Assembly: GCF_041434935.1 (NCBI RefSeq)
Contig: NZ_CP107964.1
Span: forward strand, 2,480,001 to 2,544,000
Source of the DNA: Kitasatospora sp. NBC_00374
Lineage (GTDB): Bacteria; Actinomycetota; Actinomycetes; Streptomycetales; Streptomycetaceae
Direction: 5' to 3'
Length of the DNA stretch: 64,000 nt
The position numbers and the translations under genes are program-made. Positions 42,722 to 52,130 of the stretch are shown piece by piece (position 1 is the stretch's first letter; the number at the start of each line of letters is the position of its first letter). Under the pieces are notes generated by a model. It saw only the letters and a program-made list of their open reading frames with translations, searched no databases and was not told the DNA's origin.

Positions 42722-44386
42722 GTGACTGAGCCCACCGATGCCCTCTCCGTTTCCCGGCCGCGCCGCCGCCGGGTCCTCAAGGCCGCCGTGCTGACCGCCG
42801 GCGCCGTCGCCGTTCCGCTGGGCCTGGGCGGGGCCACCGCCACCGCCACCGCCGCGCCCGCGCCGCAGTTCCTGCACGGCCTCGCCTCCGGTGACCCGCT
42901 GCCGGACGGCATACTCCTGTGGACCCGGGTCACCCCGACCCCGGACGCCGTCCCCGGCTCCGGCAGAGGCCCCGACGTCGAGGTCGGCTGGCAGCTGTCG
43001 ACCGACAGGTCCTTCACCGCCGTCGTGGCGAGCGGCACCGTGACCGCCACCGCCACCACCGACCACACGGTCAAGGCCGACGTCCGCGGACTGCGGCCCG
43101 ACACCGACTACTGGTACCGCTTCACCGCCGACGGCGTCACCTCGCCGGCCGCCCGCACCCGCACCACCCCGGCCGCCGACGCCGCCCTCTCCCGCCTGCG
43201 GCTCGGGGTCGCCTCCTGCGCCAACTGGGAGGCCGGCTACTTCTCCGCCTACCGCCACCTGGCGGCCCGCGGCGACCTGGACGCCTTCCTGTTCCTCGGT
43301 GACTACATCTACGAGTACAAGTCCGGCGAGTTCTGCGCCCGCGGCAGCGTGGTGCGTCCGCACGAGCCCGCCCACGAGATCACCACGCTCGCCGACTACC
43401 GGACCCGGCACGGCCGTTACAAGACCGACCCGGACCTCCAGGCCCTGCACGCCGCCGTCCCGACCATCGCGATCTGGGACGACCACGAGTTCGCCAACGA
43501 CGCCTGGTCCGGCGGCGCGGAGAACCACACCCCCGGCACCGAGGGAGTCTGGGCGGACCGCGTCGCCGCGGCCAAGCAGGCCTACTTCGAGTGGATGCCG
43601 GTCCGCCCGTCCGTCGCCGGCACCACCTACCGGCGGCTGCGCTACGGCAAGCTCGCCGACCTCCACCTGCTCGACCTGCGCTCGTTCCGCTCCGAGCAGG
43701 TCAAGGTGGGCAACGGCGATGTCGACTCCGCCGACCGTACCCTGACCGGCCGCCAGCAGCTCGACTGGCTGAAGTCCGGTCTCTCCGCCTCCGACACCAC
43801 CTGGCGCCTGATCGGCAACGAGGTGATGATCTCCCCGGTCGCCTTCCTGTCGCTGCCCGGCTTCCTGCTCCGTCCGCTGGCCAAGCTGCTCGGCCTGCCC
43901 GGCGAGGGCATCGCGGTCAACACCGACCAGTGGGACGGCTACACCCACGACCGCCGCGAACTGCTCGGCCACCTCAAGCAGAACGGCATCACCAACACCG
44001 TCTTCCTGACCGGCGACATCCACTCCGCCTGGGCCGCCGACGTCCCGTACGAGGCCGCCACCTACCCGGCCTCGGGCAGCGTCGCGACCGAGTTCGTGGT
44101 CACCTCGGTCACCTCGGACAACATCGACGACATCCTCAAGGTCCTCCCGCAGACCGTCTCCCTGGTCGGCGTCGCCGCCCTGGAGGCCGCGAACCGGCAC
44201 ATCAAGTGGATCGACCTGGACTCGCACGGCTACGGCGTCCTGGACATCACCCCGCAGGCCGCGCAGATGGACTTCTACGTCCTGTCCGACCGGACGAGGA
44301 AGGACGCCACCTCCAAGTGGACCCGCTCGTACCGGACCCGCTCCGGCACGCAGCAGATCGAGCGGGTGTACTCCCCCGTCAAGTGA
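42722..44386 (+). CDS. phoD: Secreted alkaline phosphatase/phosphodiesterase PhoD
   Basis: The 554-residue enzyme releases phosphate from organic esters outside the cell. The Tat signal ([20 protein letters not shown], residues 13-32) is followed by a PhoD N-terminal domain and metallophosphatase core. Metal-site blocks include [52 protein letters not shown] distal region ([20 protein letters not shown]) completes the family. GTG start at 42722 with a leaderless promoter. The homologous S. coelicolor gene is PhoP-regulated; a candidate PHO box is present here. Confidence 0.94.
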   Translation: MTEPTDALSVSRPRRRRVLKAAVLTAGAVAVPLGLGGATATATAAPAPQFLHGLASGDPLPDGILLWTRVTPTPDAVPGSGRGPDVEVGWQLSTDRSFTAVVASGTVTATATTDHTVKADVRGLRPDTDYWYRFTADGVTSPAARTRTTPAADAALSRLRLGVASCANWEAGYFSAYRHLAARGDLDAFLFLGDYIYEYKSGEFCARGSVVRPHEPAHEITTLADYRTRHGRYKTDPDLQALHAAVPTIAIWDDHEFANDAWSGGAENHTPGTEGVWADRVAAAKQAYFEWMPVRPSVAGTTYRRLRYGKLADLHLLDLRSFRSEQVKVGNGDVDSADRTLTGRQQLDWLKSGLSASDTTWRLIGNEVMISPVAFLSLPGFLLRPLAKLLGLPGEGIAVNTDQWDGYTHDRRELLGHLKQNGITNTVFLTGDIHSAWAADVPYEAATYPASGSVATEFVVTSVTSDNIDDILKVLPQTVSLVGVAALEAANRHIKWIDLDSHGYGVLDITPQAAQMDFYVLSDRTRKDATSKWTRSYRTRSGTQQIERVYSPVK

Positions 44387-44402
44387 CGCACCGCCGGCCG
44401 CG

Positions 44403-44433
44403 CCGCTCCCCCTCCGGAACGGGGAGGGAGCGG
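44403..44433. terminator. Bidirectional terminator, phoD / GNAT gene
   Basis: Near-perfect 13-bp stem (ccgctccccctcc and ggggagggagcgg) in the gap between two convergent genes. Confidence 0.75.
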
Positions 44434-44473
44434 CCGGTCCCGTCACCGGGCCGGGCCGCCGCCGGGCGGTGCG

Positions 44474-44950
44474 TCAGGCCGGTTCCACGGCAAGGCTGTA
44501 GCGCTGCTTCTCCTTGCGTGTGGCACCGAGCCGGTCGTAGAAGCGGATCGCGCCCTCGTTCCAGGCGGGGGTGTTCCACTGCACCTCGTCCAGCTGCCGG
44601 GCCCGGGCCTCGGCGAGGACGGCGTCGATCAGCCGGGCTCCGAGGCCGAGACCGCGGTGCTCGTCGCGCAGGTACAGGCAGTCCAGGTGCAGATACGGCC
44701 GCCCCTGCCAGGTGCTGAACTCCTCGGTGCAGGTGGCGTACCCGGCCAGCGCGCCGCCGGGCAGCTCGGCGACCAGGCAGCTCAGCCTGGGCTCGGCCCG
44801 CTCGAAGAGCTCGCCCACCAGCAGCTGTGCCAGAGCGTCGGCCGGGGGCGCGGCCCGCTCGTACGCCGCGTGCTCGGCCGCGAGTACGGCCACCGCGGGA
44901 AGGTCGGCCGGTACCGCCGGGCGCACCCGCGGCAGGTCGGTCGCGTTCAT
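44474..44950 (-). CDS. GNAT family N-acetyltransferase
   Basis: A 158-residue acetyltransferase with the GNAT acetyl-CoA loop EHRGLGLGARLIDAVL and the late NTPAWNEGAIRFYDRLGA motif. The substrate is unknown. Its ATG overlaps the TGA of the RING/TerD-like gene upstream (ATGA), so the two are translationally coupled and possibly work together. Confidence 0.88.
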   Translation of the reverse strand: MNATDLPRVRPAVPADLPAVAVLAAEHAAYERAAPPADALAQLLVGELFERAEPRLSCLVAELPGGALAGYATCTEEFSTWQGRPYLHLDCLYLRDEHRGLGLGARLIDAVLAEARARQLDEVQWNTPAWNEGAIRFYDRLGATRKEKQRYSLAVEPA

Positions 44951-47622
44951 CGGCTCTCCTGCGGGGCGAAGCGGGCGACCAGGTCACCGGCGGCGAGCCG
45001 GCGGAAGGTGTCGGGAGCGGCGTCGAGCGGGCCCTGATAGAGGCGGTAGCCCGTTCCGGAGAGGGCCGGCGGGGCGGGGAGGTCGCCGTCGACCAGCCCG
45101 AGGAAGGCTTCGGTGCCGGCCAGCCGGGCGGAGAGCTCGGCACCGGACGTCCGCCGCTCGGCGTCCGGGGAGCGCAGGGCGCGCAGCCGGGCCGCGAACG
45201 CGTCGACCGGCTCGCTCTCACCGCGCCGCCAGGTCCGGACGGTGGCGCCGTCGCGGCCCCGGACGAGGACCTCCCGGGAGCCGGCCGCGGCCACCGCGCA
45301 GGCCAGGTCCCAGAGGGTGGCCCGGGCGCCGGGGGCGAAGTGCGCGAGGACGTCGGCGCAGAGCTGTCCGACCTTCTCCTGATGGCGGCGGACGTCGTGG
45401 AAACCCACCGTGGCGGCGGTGTTCAGATCGGTCCAGGTGTACCGGCGCTCCGCCAGGTCGACGATCATCGGGACACAGACCTTCGCCGCCCCCGCCAGGT
45501 CCATCCGCTGGCGGACGGCCTTCGGGTCGAAGTGGGTCTGTGCGGCCGGGAGTTCCATGAACCCGGTGAAGGCGTCGGTCAGTTCCTCGAAGGCGACGTC
45601 GTTGTAGCTGAAGACGACCACCACGGCGTGGCGGGCGCCCGCGGCACCGAGCCGCGCCAGGTCCAGGTCGACGAACTCGGTCGCGCCGTGCGGCGGCGGC
45701 GCGTCGACGAAGTCCCCGGAGTGGACGGCGGCCCGGTCCCGGTACACCAGGGCGGTGTAGTCGCACAGGCCCACGAACCGCCAGTCGGCGTCGTAGAGGG
45801 CGATCGACAGGTCGAGGTCGACCCTGAGCCCCTCGGGTTGCGTCCAGTGCAGGAACAGTCGCAGCGCCGCGCCGTCGGGCAGCGGCTGGACGCTGCCGCG
45901 CGGTACCGGCACCAGCACCTTGGCGGCGGCTCGCTCCGCGAACGGGACGACCAGGTCGGCCAGTCCCTCGTCCAGCAGCGCCGTCTCGTACCGCTCGGCG
46001 CCGGCGCCGGCCCGCCGCACCAGCTCGGCCTCGATCAACGCGCAGACCGGGGCGCTGAGTTCGGCCGGGACGACGACGCCGTGGTCCTCCCGGGCGTGGG
46101 CGAGCGCGACGGTGCCGCGCGGGAAGTACAGCCGCCGCTCGCCCTGGACGCGCGGGCCGCGCAGCCGTCCGTACGCGCCGAGCAGCGGGCCCGGCGCCAC
46201 CGGGCGCAGGGCCGCGGCGACCGTCCGCAGGAAGGAGTCGGGCAGCGGGGTCCCGGGGGCCATGATGGCGTGCACCCGCAGCAGGTGGTGCAGGCGGCGG
46301 GTCAGCTCGCCCGGCCGGGTGGCCAGCAGTTCGGTGGCGCCGGCCAGGTCTCCCGTGGCGAGCAGTGTCTCGACCCGGCCCGCGAAGCCGGTGAACCCCA
46401 GCCGGGTGGTCCGCCCCGGGCCGGAGTCCACCCGCAGCGGGGCGGGCGGGTCGAGGAGCTCGGCGCCGGCCGGGTGCGCGTCCAGATCGGTCTGCCGCAG
46501 CAGCGCGAATGCGGCGGCCACCGTGGGGTGGCGGCGGCGGTGCTCGGACGGGTGCAGCAGTTCGCCGGCCCGCAGCCAGGCCTGGCGGCGGCGCCGCAGG
46601 TCCTCGGCGAGCTGGGCGAGCGGCAGCGCGTCCAGTGCGGCGAGCAGCGAACGGCGCAGCGGGCGGGGCAGGTTGCGCAGCCGGGGCGCGTTCGCGGGCA
46701 GCAGGTCGGGTTCGGCCCCGGACAGCGCCCAGAGCAGCCGGAGCACGTCATTCGCGGTGTCGATCCGGGCGAGCAGCAGGGCCTCGGCCTGCTGCGGCGC
46801 GCGGCGGACCAGGGCGGCGAGGACGGTGGCCTTGGTCTCCCGGACGGGGATCTCCTCGGGCAGCCGGTCGGCGAGGTCCGCGGGGGCGAGGGCGAGCAGG
46901 GCGGCGAGGTCCTCGCGGTCCTGCGGGGAGAGCGGGGTGCGGCGGGTGAGCAGCAGGTCGAGCTCGGCGAGGGCCGCGGCCGACGGGTCGGCGCCCTGGG
47001 CGAGGTTCAGCGGGACGAGACTGCGCTGCTGGACGGCCGGTGCGACGATGCGGCGCGAGAAGGGGCGGCGGCCGGGGCCGAGCCGGCGCCCGGCGGCCAG
47101 TTCGGTGCCGCAGACCGGGCAGCTGCGCACCGGGCCGTCCGCCTCCAGGGCCTCCAGGCAGTCGGCGCAGACCAGGTGGGCGCAGGGCGCGAGGGCTCCG
47201 ATGCCCGCCTGGGCGCCGGTGCGGCCGCACCACACGCACGGCTGGTTCGGCTGGTTCAGCAGGAACTGGCGCATCTGCTCGGAGAAGTGCCGCTGGGCGT
47301 CGTCGGGCACGCTGTCCGGGAAGTCGCGGAACAGCGGTCGGTGCCGCCGGTCGGCGCCGTGCAGGGTGTCGATCCGGGCCAGCAGGGTGCTGCCGAGCAG
47401 GGCGAGGTCGGCGGGGCGCAGGTGGGCCAGCGCGGTGCGCAGCGGGGCGGTGAGCACGTAGCCGCGCTGGAGCAGGTCGCCGTCGAGGGCGGTGAGTCCG
47501 GCGCTGCTCCAGGTGTCGGCCGCGGGCTGCCCGAGCTGTTGCGGCACGTGGACGGCGCCGCGGCGGCGGAGCAGGAAGGTGTCGAGGTCTGCGTCGGCGA
47601 CGGCCTGGGCGGCGCTGGTCAT
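44947..47622 (-). CDS. RING-finger and TerD-like protein (MXAN_6230/SCO0854 family)
   Basis: An 891-residue protein. Residues 129-171 form a textbook C3HC4 zinc finger: Cys129, Cys132, Cys147, His149, Cys152, Cys155, Cys168, Cys171. A long helical region (about 180-590) follows. Residues about 595-695 resemble TerD (VDLDLSIALYDADWRFVG, FVDLDLARLGAAGARHAVVVVFSYNDVAF...FTGFMEL), a calcium-binding stress domain. The architecture corresponds to the actinobacterial/myxobacterial family named after MXAN_6230 and SCO0854; its activity is not known. A role as a RING-type ligase or scaffold is speculation. It is coupled to the downstream GNAT gene. Confidence 0.8.
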   Translation of the reverse strand: MTSAAQAVADADLDTFLLRRRGAVHVPQQLGQPAADTWSSAGLTALDGDLLQRGYVLTAPLRTALAHLRPADLALLGSTLLARIDTLHGADRRHRPLFRDFPDSVPDDAQRHFSEQMRQFLLNQPNQPCVWCGRTGAQAGIGALAPCAHLVCADCLEALEADGPVRSCPVCGTELAAGRRLGPGRRPFSRRIVAPAVQQRSLVPLNLAQGADPSAAALAELDLLLTRRTPLSPQDREDLAALLALAPADLADRLPEEIPVRETKATVLAALVRRAPQQAEALLLARIDTANDVLRLLWALSGAEPDLLPANAPRLRNLPRPLRRSLLAALDALPLAQLAEDLRRRRQAWLRAGELLHPSEHRRRHPTVAAAFALLRQTDLDAHPAGAELLDPPAPLRVDSGPGRTTRLGFTGFAGRVETLLATGDLAGATELLATRPGELTRRLHHLLRVHAIMAPGTPLPDSFLRTVAAALRPVAPGPLLGAYGRLRGPRVQGERRLYFPRGTVALAHAREDHGVVVPAELSAPVCALIEAELVRRAGAGAERYETALLDEGLADLVVPFAERAAAKVLVPVPRGSVQPLPDGAALRLFLHWTQPEGLRVDLDLSIALYDADWRFVGLCDYTALVYRDRAAVHSGDFVDAPPPHGATEFVDLDLARLGAAGARHAVVVVFSYNDVAFEELTDAFTGFMELPAAQTHFDPKAVRQRMDLAGAAKVCVPMIVDLAERRYTWTDLNTAATVGFHDVRRHQEKVGQLCADVLAHFAPGARATLWDLACAVAAAGSREVLVRGRDGATVRTWRRGESEPVDAFAARLRALRSPDAERRTSGAELSARLAGTEAFLGLVDGDLPAPPALSGTGYRLYQGPLDAAPDTFRRLAAGDLVARFAPQESR

Positions 47623-47778
47623 GCGGGTGGGCCCCCTGAGGACGAGAAGAGCGGGGCGGAGAGTGGGCGCACTCGGTTCATTTGGAGTGAGTGAGAAGGA
47701 AGCGCGCCGCGGAGCCGCCCCGCGTCCGCCCACCCTAGCCCAGCCGTCGGGGCCCGCCGAGCGGATTTCCGGGGCCGG

Positions 47779-48639
47779 TCAGGACACCACGTCCTTGCGG
47801 GCGAAGCCGCGGAACGCCAGCGCCAGCAGCACCACGGAGTAGCTGACGGAGAGCGAGACGCCCTGCACCATGCCGCCCCACTCCAGCTGCGGTTGGAGCG
47901 CGTCCGCCCAGGCGTACTGCCAGTGGGCGGGCAGCCACTCGCGCAGTCCGCCGAGAGCGGTGATGGCGTCCAGGACGCCGGTGACGATGGAGAGGAAGAC
48001 GGCCCCGCCGACCGCGCCGAGCGGGGCGTCGGTGGCGGTGGAGAGCCAGAACGCCAGGGCGCCGACGACGAGTTCGCTCAGCACGACGAAGGCCACCGCG
48101 AGCGCGAGCCGGGGCAGCGCGACCGAGGCGGGCAGGCTGACGCCGGTGGGCAGCCTGAGGTCGCCCCAGCCGTACGCGGCGGTGCCGACCGCGAGCCCGA
48201 CCAGGGGCAGCAGGACGACGGCGGCCGCCGAGAAGGCCAGCCCGACGGTGAACTTGCGGGCCAGCAGCCGGGCCCGGGGCACCGGCGCGGCCAGCAGGTA
48301 GCGCAGCGAGGACCAGCTGGCCTCGGAGGCCACCGTGTCGCCGCAGAACAGCGCCATCGGGATGACCAGCAGGAAGCCGGTGCCCATGAAGAGCAGGGTG
48401 GCGGCGAAGTTGGGCCCGGAGGCGGTGGCCAGCTCGATGAAGCTGGTCCGGTCCGCGCGGCCGGGCGGGCCGCCGATCTGGAAGGCGGCCAGCACGATGA
48501 GCGGCATCGCCGCGAGCACCCCGCCGATCACCATGGTCCGGCGGCGGCGCAGTTGGCGGACGGCCTCGACCCGCAGGGGCAGGGTCCGGCCGGGGCGGTA
48601 GCCGGGGGCGGCAGCGGTGGCGGTGGCGGTGGCGGTCAT
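47779..48639 (-). CDS. ABC-2 type transporter permease
   Basis: A 286-residue membrane protein with about six helices (VIGGVLAAMPLIVLAAF; FAATLLFMGTGFLLVIPMALF; LLARKFTVGLAFSAAAVVLL; and others), typical of ABC-2 exporters that pair with a separate ATPase. ATG at 48639 overlaps the stop of the hydrolase-ATPase fusion (ATGA), with GGAGG 6 nt ahead. It is therefore the membrane partner of the fusion ATPase. Cargo unknown. Confidence 0.88.
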   Translation of the reverse strand: MTATATATAAAPGYRPGRTLPLRVEAVRQLRRRRTMVIGGVLAAMPLIVLAAFQIGGPPGRADRTSFIELATASGPNFAATLLFMGTGFLLVIPMALFCGDTVASEASWSSLRYLLAAPVPRARLLARKFTVGLAFSAAAVVLLPLVGLAVGTAAYGWGDLRLPTGVSLPASVALPRLALAVAFVVLSELVVGALAFWLSTATDAPLGAVGGAVFLSIVTGVLDAITALGGLREWLPAHWQYAWADALQPQLEWGGMVQGVSLSVSYSVVLLALAFRGFARKDVVS

Positions 48640-51380
48640 GCCGTACCTCCGATCAGTGACAGGAACGCGTCCTCCAGCCGGCGGTGCGGCCCGAAGCGTT
48701 CGACCGGTACCTCCAGCCGGACCAGTTCGACCAGCAGGGCGCCGGCCGTCAGGCCGTCCAGCCGGACCAGCAGCCCGCCGTCGACGGCGTCGGCCGAGCC
48801 GACGCCGGCCAGGGCGGCCACCTTGTCGGCGGCCACCGCCCGGGCGTCGGCGTCGTAGGCCGCGGGGGTCGCGACCATGAGCTGCTCGCCCGCGCCGACC
48901 ACCTCGCCGATCGGGCCGGCGGTGACCAGCCGGCCGCGGTCCATCACGACCAGGTGGGTGCAGCTCTGCTCGATCTCGGAGAGCAGGTGGCTGGAGACGA
49001 TGACGGTGCGTCCGGCGGCGGCGTAGCGGATCATCACCTCGCGCATCTCGCGGATCTGCGGCGGGTCGAGTCCGTTGGTCGGCTCGTCGAGGATGAGCAG
49101 TTCGGGCAGGCCGAGCATGGCCTGGGCGATCGCCAGGCGCTGGCGCATGCCCTGGGAGTAGGTGCGGACCGCGCGGTCCAGGGCCTCGCCGAGGTCGGCG
49201 ATGGCGAGCGCCTCCGCGAGGTGGGCGTCCTCGGCCGGGCGGCCGGTGGCCCGCCAGTACAGGTGCAGGTTGGCGCGGCCGGTGAGGTGCGGCAGGAAGC
49301 CGGCGCCCTCGACGAAGGCGCCGACCCGGGAGAGCACCGGGGCGCCGGGGCGGATCGCGTGCCCGAAGATCCGGATCTCGCCGGCGTCGGGGCGGATCAG
49401 GCCCATCAGCATCCGCAGCGTGGTGGTCTTGCCCGCGCCGTTCGGCCCGAGCAGACCCAGCACCTGCCCCTGTTCGACCCGGAAGGCCAGATCGCGGACG
49501 GCGTACCGGTCGGTGGCGCCGCGGTAGCGCTTGCCGAGGCCGGTGATCTGCAGCGGCACCCCGGCCAGGGCCGGGTCGGGTGCCCGGTGGCCGCCGCGGC
49601 GGCGGACGAGCAGCAGCAGCGCGGCGGCGGCGAGGGCGAGCAGCGGCAGGACCCAGGTGCGGGCGGGCAGCGGGGCGGCCTCGGTGCGCAGCCCGTCCAC
49701 GGTGGGTGCGGTGAGCGGCCCGGCGGCGGAGATCCGGTAGGTGGCGGGCTCGCCGGGCGAGGCGTACGCCAGGTCGGTGGTGGCCAGCACCAGGCGCAGC
49801 CGGTGGCCGGACTCGAAGGTGTGGTCGACGGCGGGCAGGGTGATGTCGACCGTCCGGCCGGCGGGTGCGTCGGCGCCGGTCACCCGCAGCGGGGCGACCA
49901 GTTGCTGGGGCAGCGACTGCTTGCCGTCCGGGCCGAGGTCGTAGAGCTTGGCGAAGAGCACGGCGTCCGGCCGGTCGGCGTGCACGGTGATCGTGGTGGT
50001 GGGGGCGCCGGTGAGGTGCAGGCTGCCGGTCAGCGGAGCGGAGTCGAAGCCGGCGTACTGGCCGGGGAAGTCCAGGGCGAGGCCGGCGCCGAGCGCGGAG
50101 GCCTGGGCGAGGGCTCCGATGCCCGGCACGGTGGAGATGTTGGGCGGGGTGCCGCCGGGCGGGTTGGCGATCTCCTGCTCGCGGCCCGCCAGCTGCACGG
50201 TCCGCGAACCGCTGCCGGCCAGTCCGGGGTAGGCGTCGGCGTCGGCGCCGCGCAGGACGGCCTGGAAGCCGGTGGAGTCGACGCCACCGGTACGGGTGAC
50301 CCGGAAGGCGGGGCCGGTGTCGGTGCCGGTCTGCTGCTTGAGGTAGTGGTCGAACCAGGCGGTGACCCGGGAGTCGACCCGGGCGCTGCCCTCGGTGCCG
50401 CCGTCGTGGCCGCCGGCGAACCAGTCGACGGCCACCGGGGCGCCGTTGGCGGCGACGGCGCGGGCGATCCGGTCGCCCTGGTCGAGCGGGAAGAGCGAGT
50501 CCTGCTGGCCCTGGACGACGAGCGTGGGCACCTTGATCCGGTCGGCGACCGAGGACGGGCTGGACCTGTCCAGCATCGCGACGGCCTCCGGGTCGGCGTG
50601 CCCGGCGGTGGCGACCCGGTTGTACATCGCGCACAGGTCGTCCAGGAACCGGCCGCAGCCGATCGGGCCCTGCGGCGCGGCGCCGCGGCCGTCGCCGGCC
50701 AGGTCGCCGGCCGAGCCGGTGGTGAAGAAGATCCCGGCCCACAGCTTCTTGAACACGCCGTCGGCGGCGCCGTCTCCCCGGACGGCCTGCGGGAAGAGCG
50801 CGTCGGCCAGGTTCCACCAGGTGATCTGGGTGGCCACCGAGTCGATCCGGGGGTCGTACGCGGCGCCGAGCAGTGCGACCCCGCCGCCGTACGAGGCGCC
50901 GGTGATGCCGACCCTGGGGTCGCCGGGAGCGTCCAGCCGCACCTCGGGGCGCTGGGCCAGCCAGTCGACCAGGTGCCGGACGTCCTGCACCTCGCGGTCG
51001 GGTGCGTTCAGGCCGATCCTCCCGCCGGACTTGCCGAAGCCGCGGGCCGACCAGGTCAGCACCGCGTAGCCGGACCGGGCGAGCTGCTCGGCGCGGGCCT
51101 GCTCCCCCTCCTTGGAGCCGCCGAAACCGTGTGCCAGCAGCACGGCGGGGCGTGGGCCGGACCCGGTGGTGAAGAAGGAGGTGTCGATCGGGACGGTGGT
51201 GGCGCTGCCCGGGGTCTCGGCCAGGTCGAGGAAGCGGTCCTCGCGGTGCACCGCCGGCGGGGACCCGGAGGCCGCCACCGTGCCGAGCCCGCCCAGCACG
51301 GCGACCAGGGCCAGCAGCAGGCCCGCCACCACCGCCCGCCGGCCCTTCGGCCACCTCCGCCATGCCCCACCGAGACTCAT
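48636..51380 (-). CDS. Exported CocE/S15-like hydrolase fused to ABC ATPase
   Basis: The 914-residue chimera begins with a membrane anchor (16-36), then an exported alpha/beta hydrolase of the X-Pro dipeptidyl-peptidase/CocE type: HGFGGSKEG, nucleophile Ser163 in GASYGGG, acid in QQDSLFP, His in GGHDGG, and a jelly-roll C-terminal module. A second membrane helix (about 575-597) precedes a cytosolic ABC ATPase with GPNGAGKTTT, YSQGMRQR and LLILDEPTNGLD. With the downstream permease it makes a complete ABC exporter carrying an extracellular hydrolase. ATG at 51380; TAGGAT lies 8 nt upstream, suggesting leaderless expression. Confidence 0.85.
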   Translation of the reverse strand: MSLGGAWRRWPKGRRAVVAGLLLALVAVLGGLGTVAASGSPPAVHREDRFLDLAETPGSATTVPIDTSFFTTGSGPRPAVLLAHGFGGSKEGEQARAEQLARSGYAVLTWSARGFGKSGGRIGLNAPDREVQDVRHLVDWLAQRPEVRLDAPGDPRVGITGASYGGGVALLGAAYDPRIDSVATQITWWNLADALFPQAVRGDGAADGVFKKLWAGIFFTTGSAGDLAGDGRGAAPQGPIGCGRFLDDLCAMYNRVATAGHADPEAVAMLDRSSPSSVADRIKVPTLVVQGQQDSLFPLDQGDRIARAVAANGAPVAVDWFAGGHDGGTEGSARVDSRVTAWFDHYLKQQTGTDTGPAFRVTRTGGVDSTGFQAVLRGADADAYPGLAGSGSRTVQLAGREQEIANPPGGTPPNISTVPGIGALAQASALGAGLALDFPGQYAGFDSAPLTGSLHLTGAPTTTITVHADRPDAVLFAKLYDLGPDGKQSLPQQLVAPLRVTGADAPAGRTVDITLPAVDHTFESGHRLRLVLATTDLAYASPGEPATYRISAAGPLTAPTVDGLRTEAAPLPARTWVLPLLALAAAALLLLVRRRGGHRAPDPALAGVPLQITGLGKRYRGATDRYAVRDLAFRVEQGQVLGLLGPNGAGKTTTLRMLMGLIRPDAGEIRIFGHAIRPGAPVLSRVGAFVEGAGFLPHLTGRANLHLYWRATGRPAEDAHLAEALAIADLGEALDRAVRTYSQGMRQRLAIAQAMLGLPELLILDEPTNGLDPPQIREMREVMIRYAAAGRTVIVSSHLLSEIEQSCTHLVVMDRGRLVTAGPIGEVVGAGEQLMVATPAAYDADARAVAADKVAALAGVGSADAVDGGLLVRLDGLTAGALLVELVRLEVPVERFGPHRRLEDAFLSLIGGTA

Positions 51381-51515
51381 GGATCACGATCCTATTCATC
51401 GCTTCGGTAGGGAGGTCGTAAGAGAACCCGCCCGGGAGCGGGCGAGGCCGCCACCCGGGGCCCCTCGCTCGAAATCGCTGGACCACCCGCCGTGGCCGCC
51501 GCCATAGTGGCGGGC

Positions 51516-51896
51516 ATGGCCTCTCTCGTCCGTCATGTGACCTTCGACTGTCACAACCCCTACGCGCTGGCCACCTTCTGGTCCGCCGTGCTGGACGCCC
51601 GGATCCACCCGGACGACCGGCCGGGTGACGAGGAGGTCCTGGTCGAGGCCGTGGGGCTCGGTCTGCTCTTCATCGCCGTTCCCGAGGGCAAGACCGTCAA
51701 GAACCGGCTCCACCTGGACATCCAGCCGCAGGACCGCACCCGCGACGAGGAGGTCGAGCGCCTGCTCGCGCTCGGCGCCGCCCTGGTCGACGACCGCCGC
51801 AACCCGGACGGGACCGGTTGGGCCGTCCTCACCGACCCCGGGGGCAACGAGTTCTGTGTCGAGCGCAGCGTCGCCGAACGCGCCGCGGCCGGCTGA
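51516..51896 (+). CDS. VOC family protein, single domain
   Basis: The 126-residue protein of the glyoxalase/VOC superfamily (SLVRHVTFDCHNPYALATFWSAVLDARIHPDD; RLHLDIQPQDRTRDEEVERLLALGA; AVLTDPGGNEFCVE). It may bind a metal through the His and Glu of HVTFDC and FCVE. ATG at 51516 has a CATAGT -10-like box 7 nt ahead; the longer GTG at 51492 is less likely. Substrate unknown. Confidence 0.75.
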   Translation: MASLVRHVTFDCHNPYALATFWSAVLDARIHPDDRPGDEEVLVEAVGLGLLFIAVPEGKTVKNRLHLDIQPQDRTRDEEVERLLALGAALVDDRRNPDGTGWAVLTDPGGNEFCVERSVAERAAAG

Positions 51897-51904
51897 ACGG
51901 CCCC

Positions 51905-51920
51905 GGGTCCGGCCGGACCC
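51905..51920. repeat. 16-bp perfect palindrome
   Basis: gggtccggccggaccc lies between convergent genes. Without a loop it is a weak terminator candidate; it could also be a protein-binding site. Confidence 0.4.
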
Positions 51921-51952
51921 GTCGGGCTGTGCGGGCGCTCGCGCGGGGAGCG

Positions 51953-52084
51953 TCAGACCGCGTCCGCCGACGCACAGGCCCGGACCCCGACCACCGAGCC
52001 CGACGGAACCCCGCACCCCGCGACGACCGTGCCGGCCGCGGCAGCGGCCACCGCCGACGCGACGCCTCGCCGCCACCTGTCCAT
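51953..52084 (-). CDS. Candidate 43-aa secreted/lipoprotein-like peptide
   Basis: A small open frame starting at ATG 52084 with GGAGG 8 nt upstream. It reads MDRWRRGVASAVAAAAAGTV, then VAGCGVPSGS and on to VRACASADAV: a basic N-terminus, an Ala-rich hydrophobic stretch and a lipobox-like VAGC. Third positions are G/C-rich. It may encode a very short lipoprotein or secreted peptide. A chance open frame in GC-rich DNA cannot be excluded. Confidence 0.4.
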   Translation of the reverse strand: MDRWRRGVASAVAAAAAGTVVAGCGVPSGSVVGVRACASADAV

Positions 52085-52130
52085 CTCCCCCGCCTCCGGA
52101 TCCTGCCCTCGCGGTGCTGCGCCGAGGCCG

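Noticed and set aside
44947..47622. Complete bacterial ubiquitin-like pathway
   Set aside because: Only the RING-like protein is present; no ubiquitin-like, E2-like or deconjugase gene is near, and the ThiF gene is 15 kb away in another operon.
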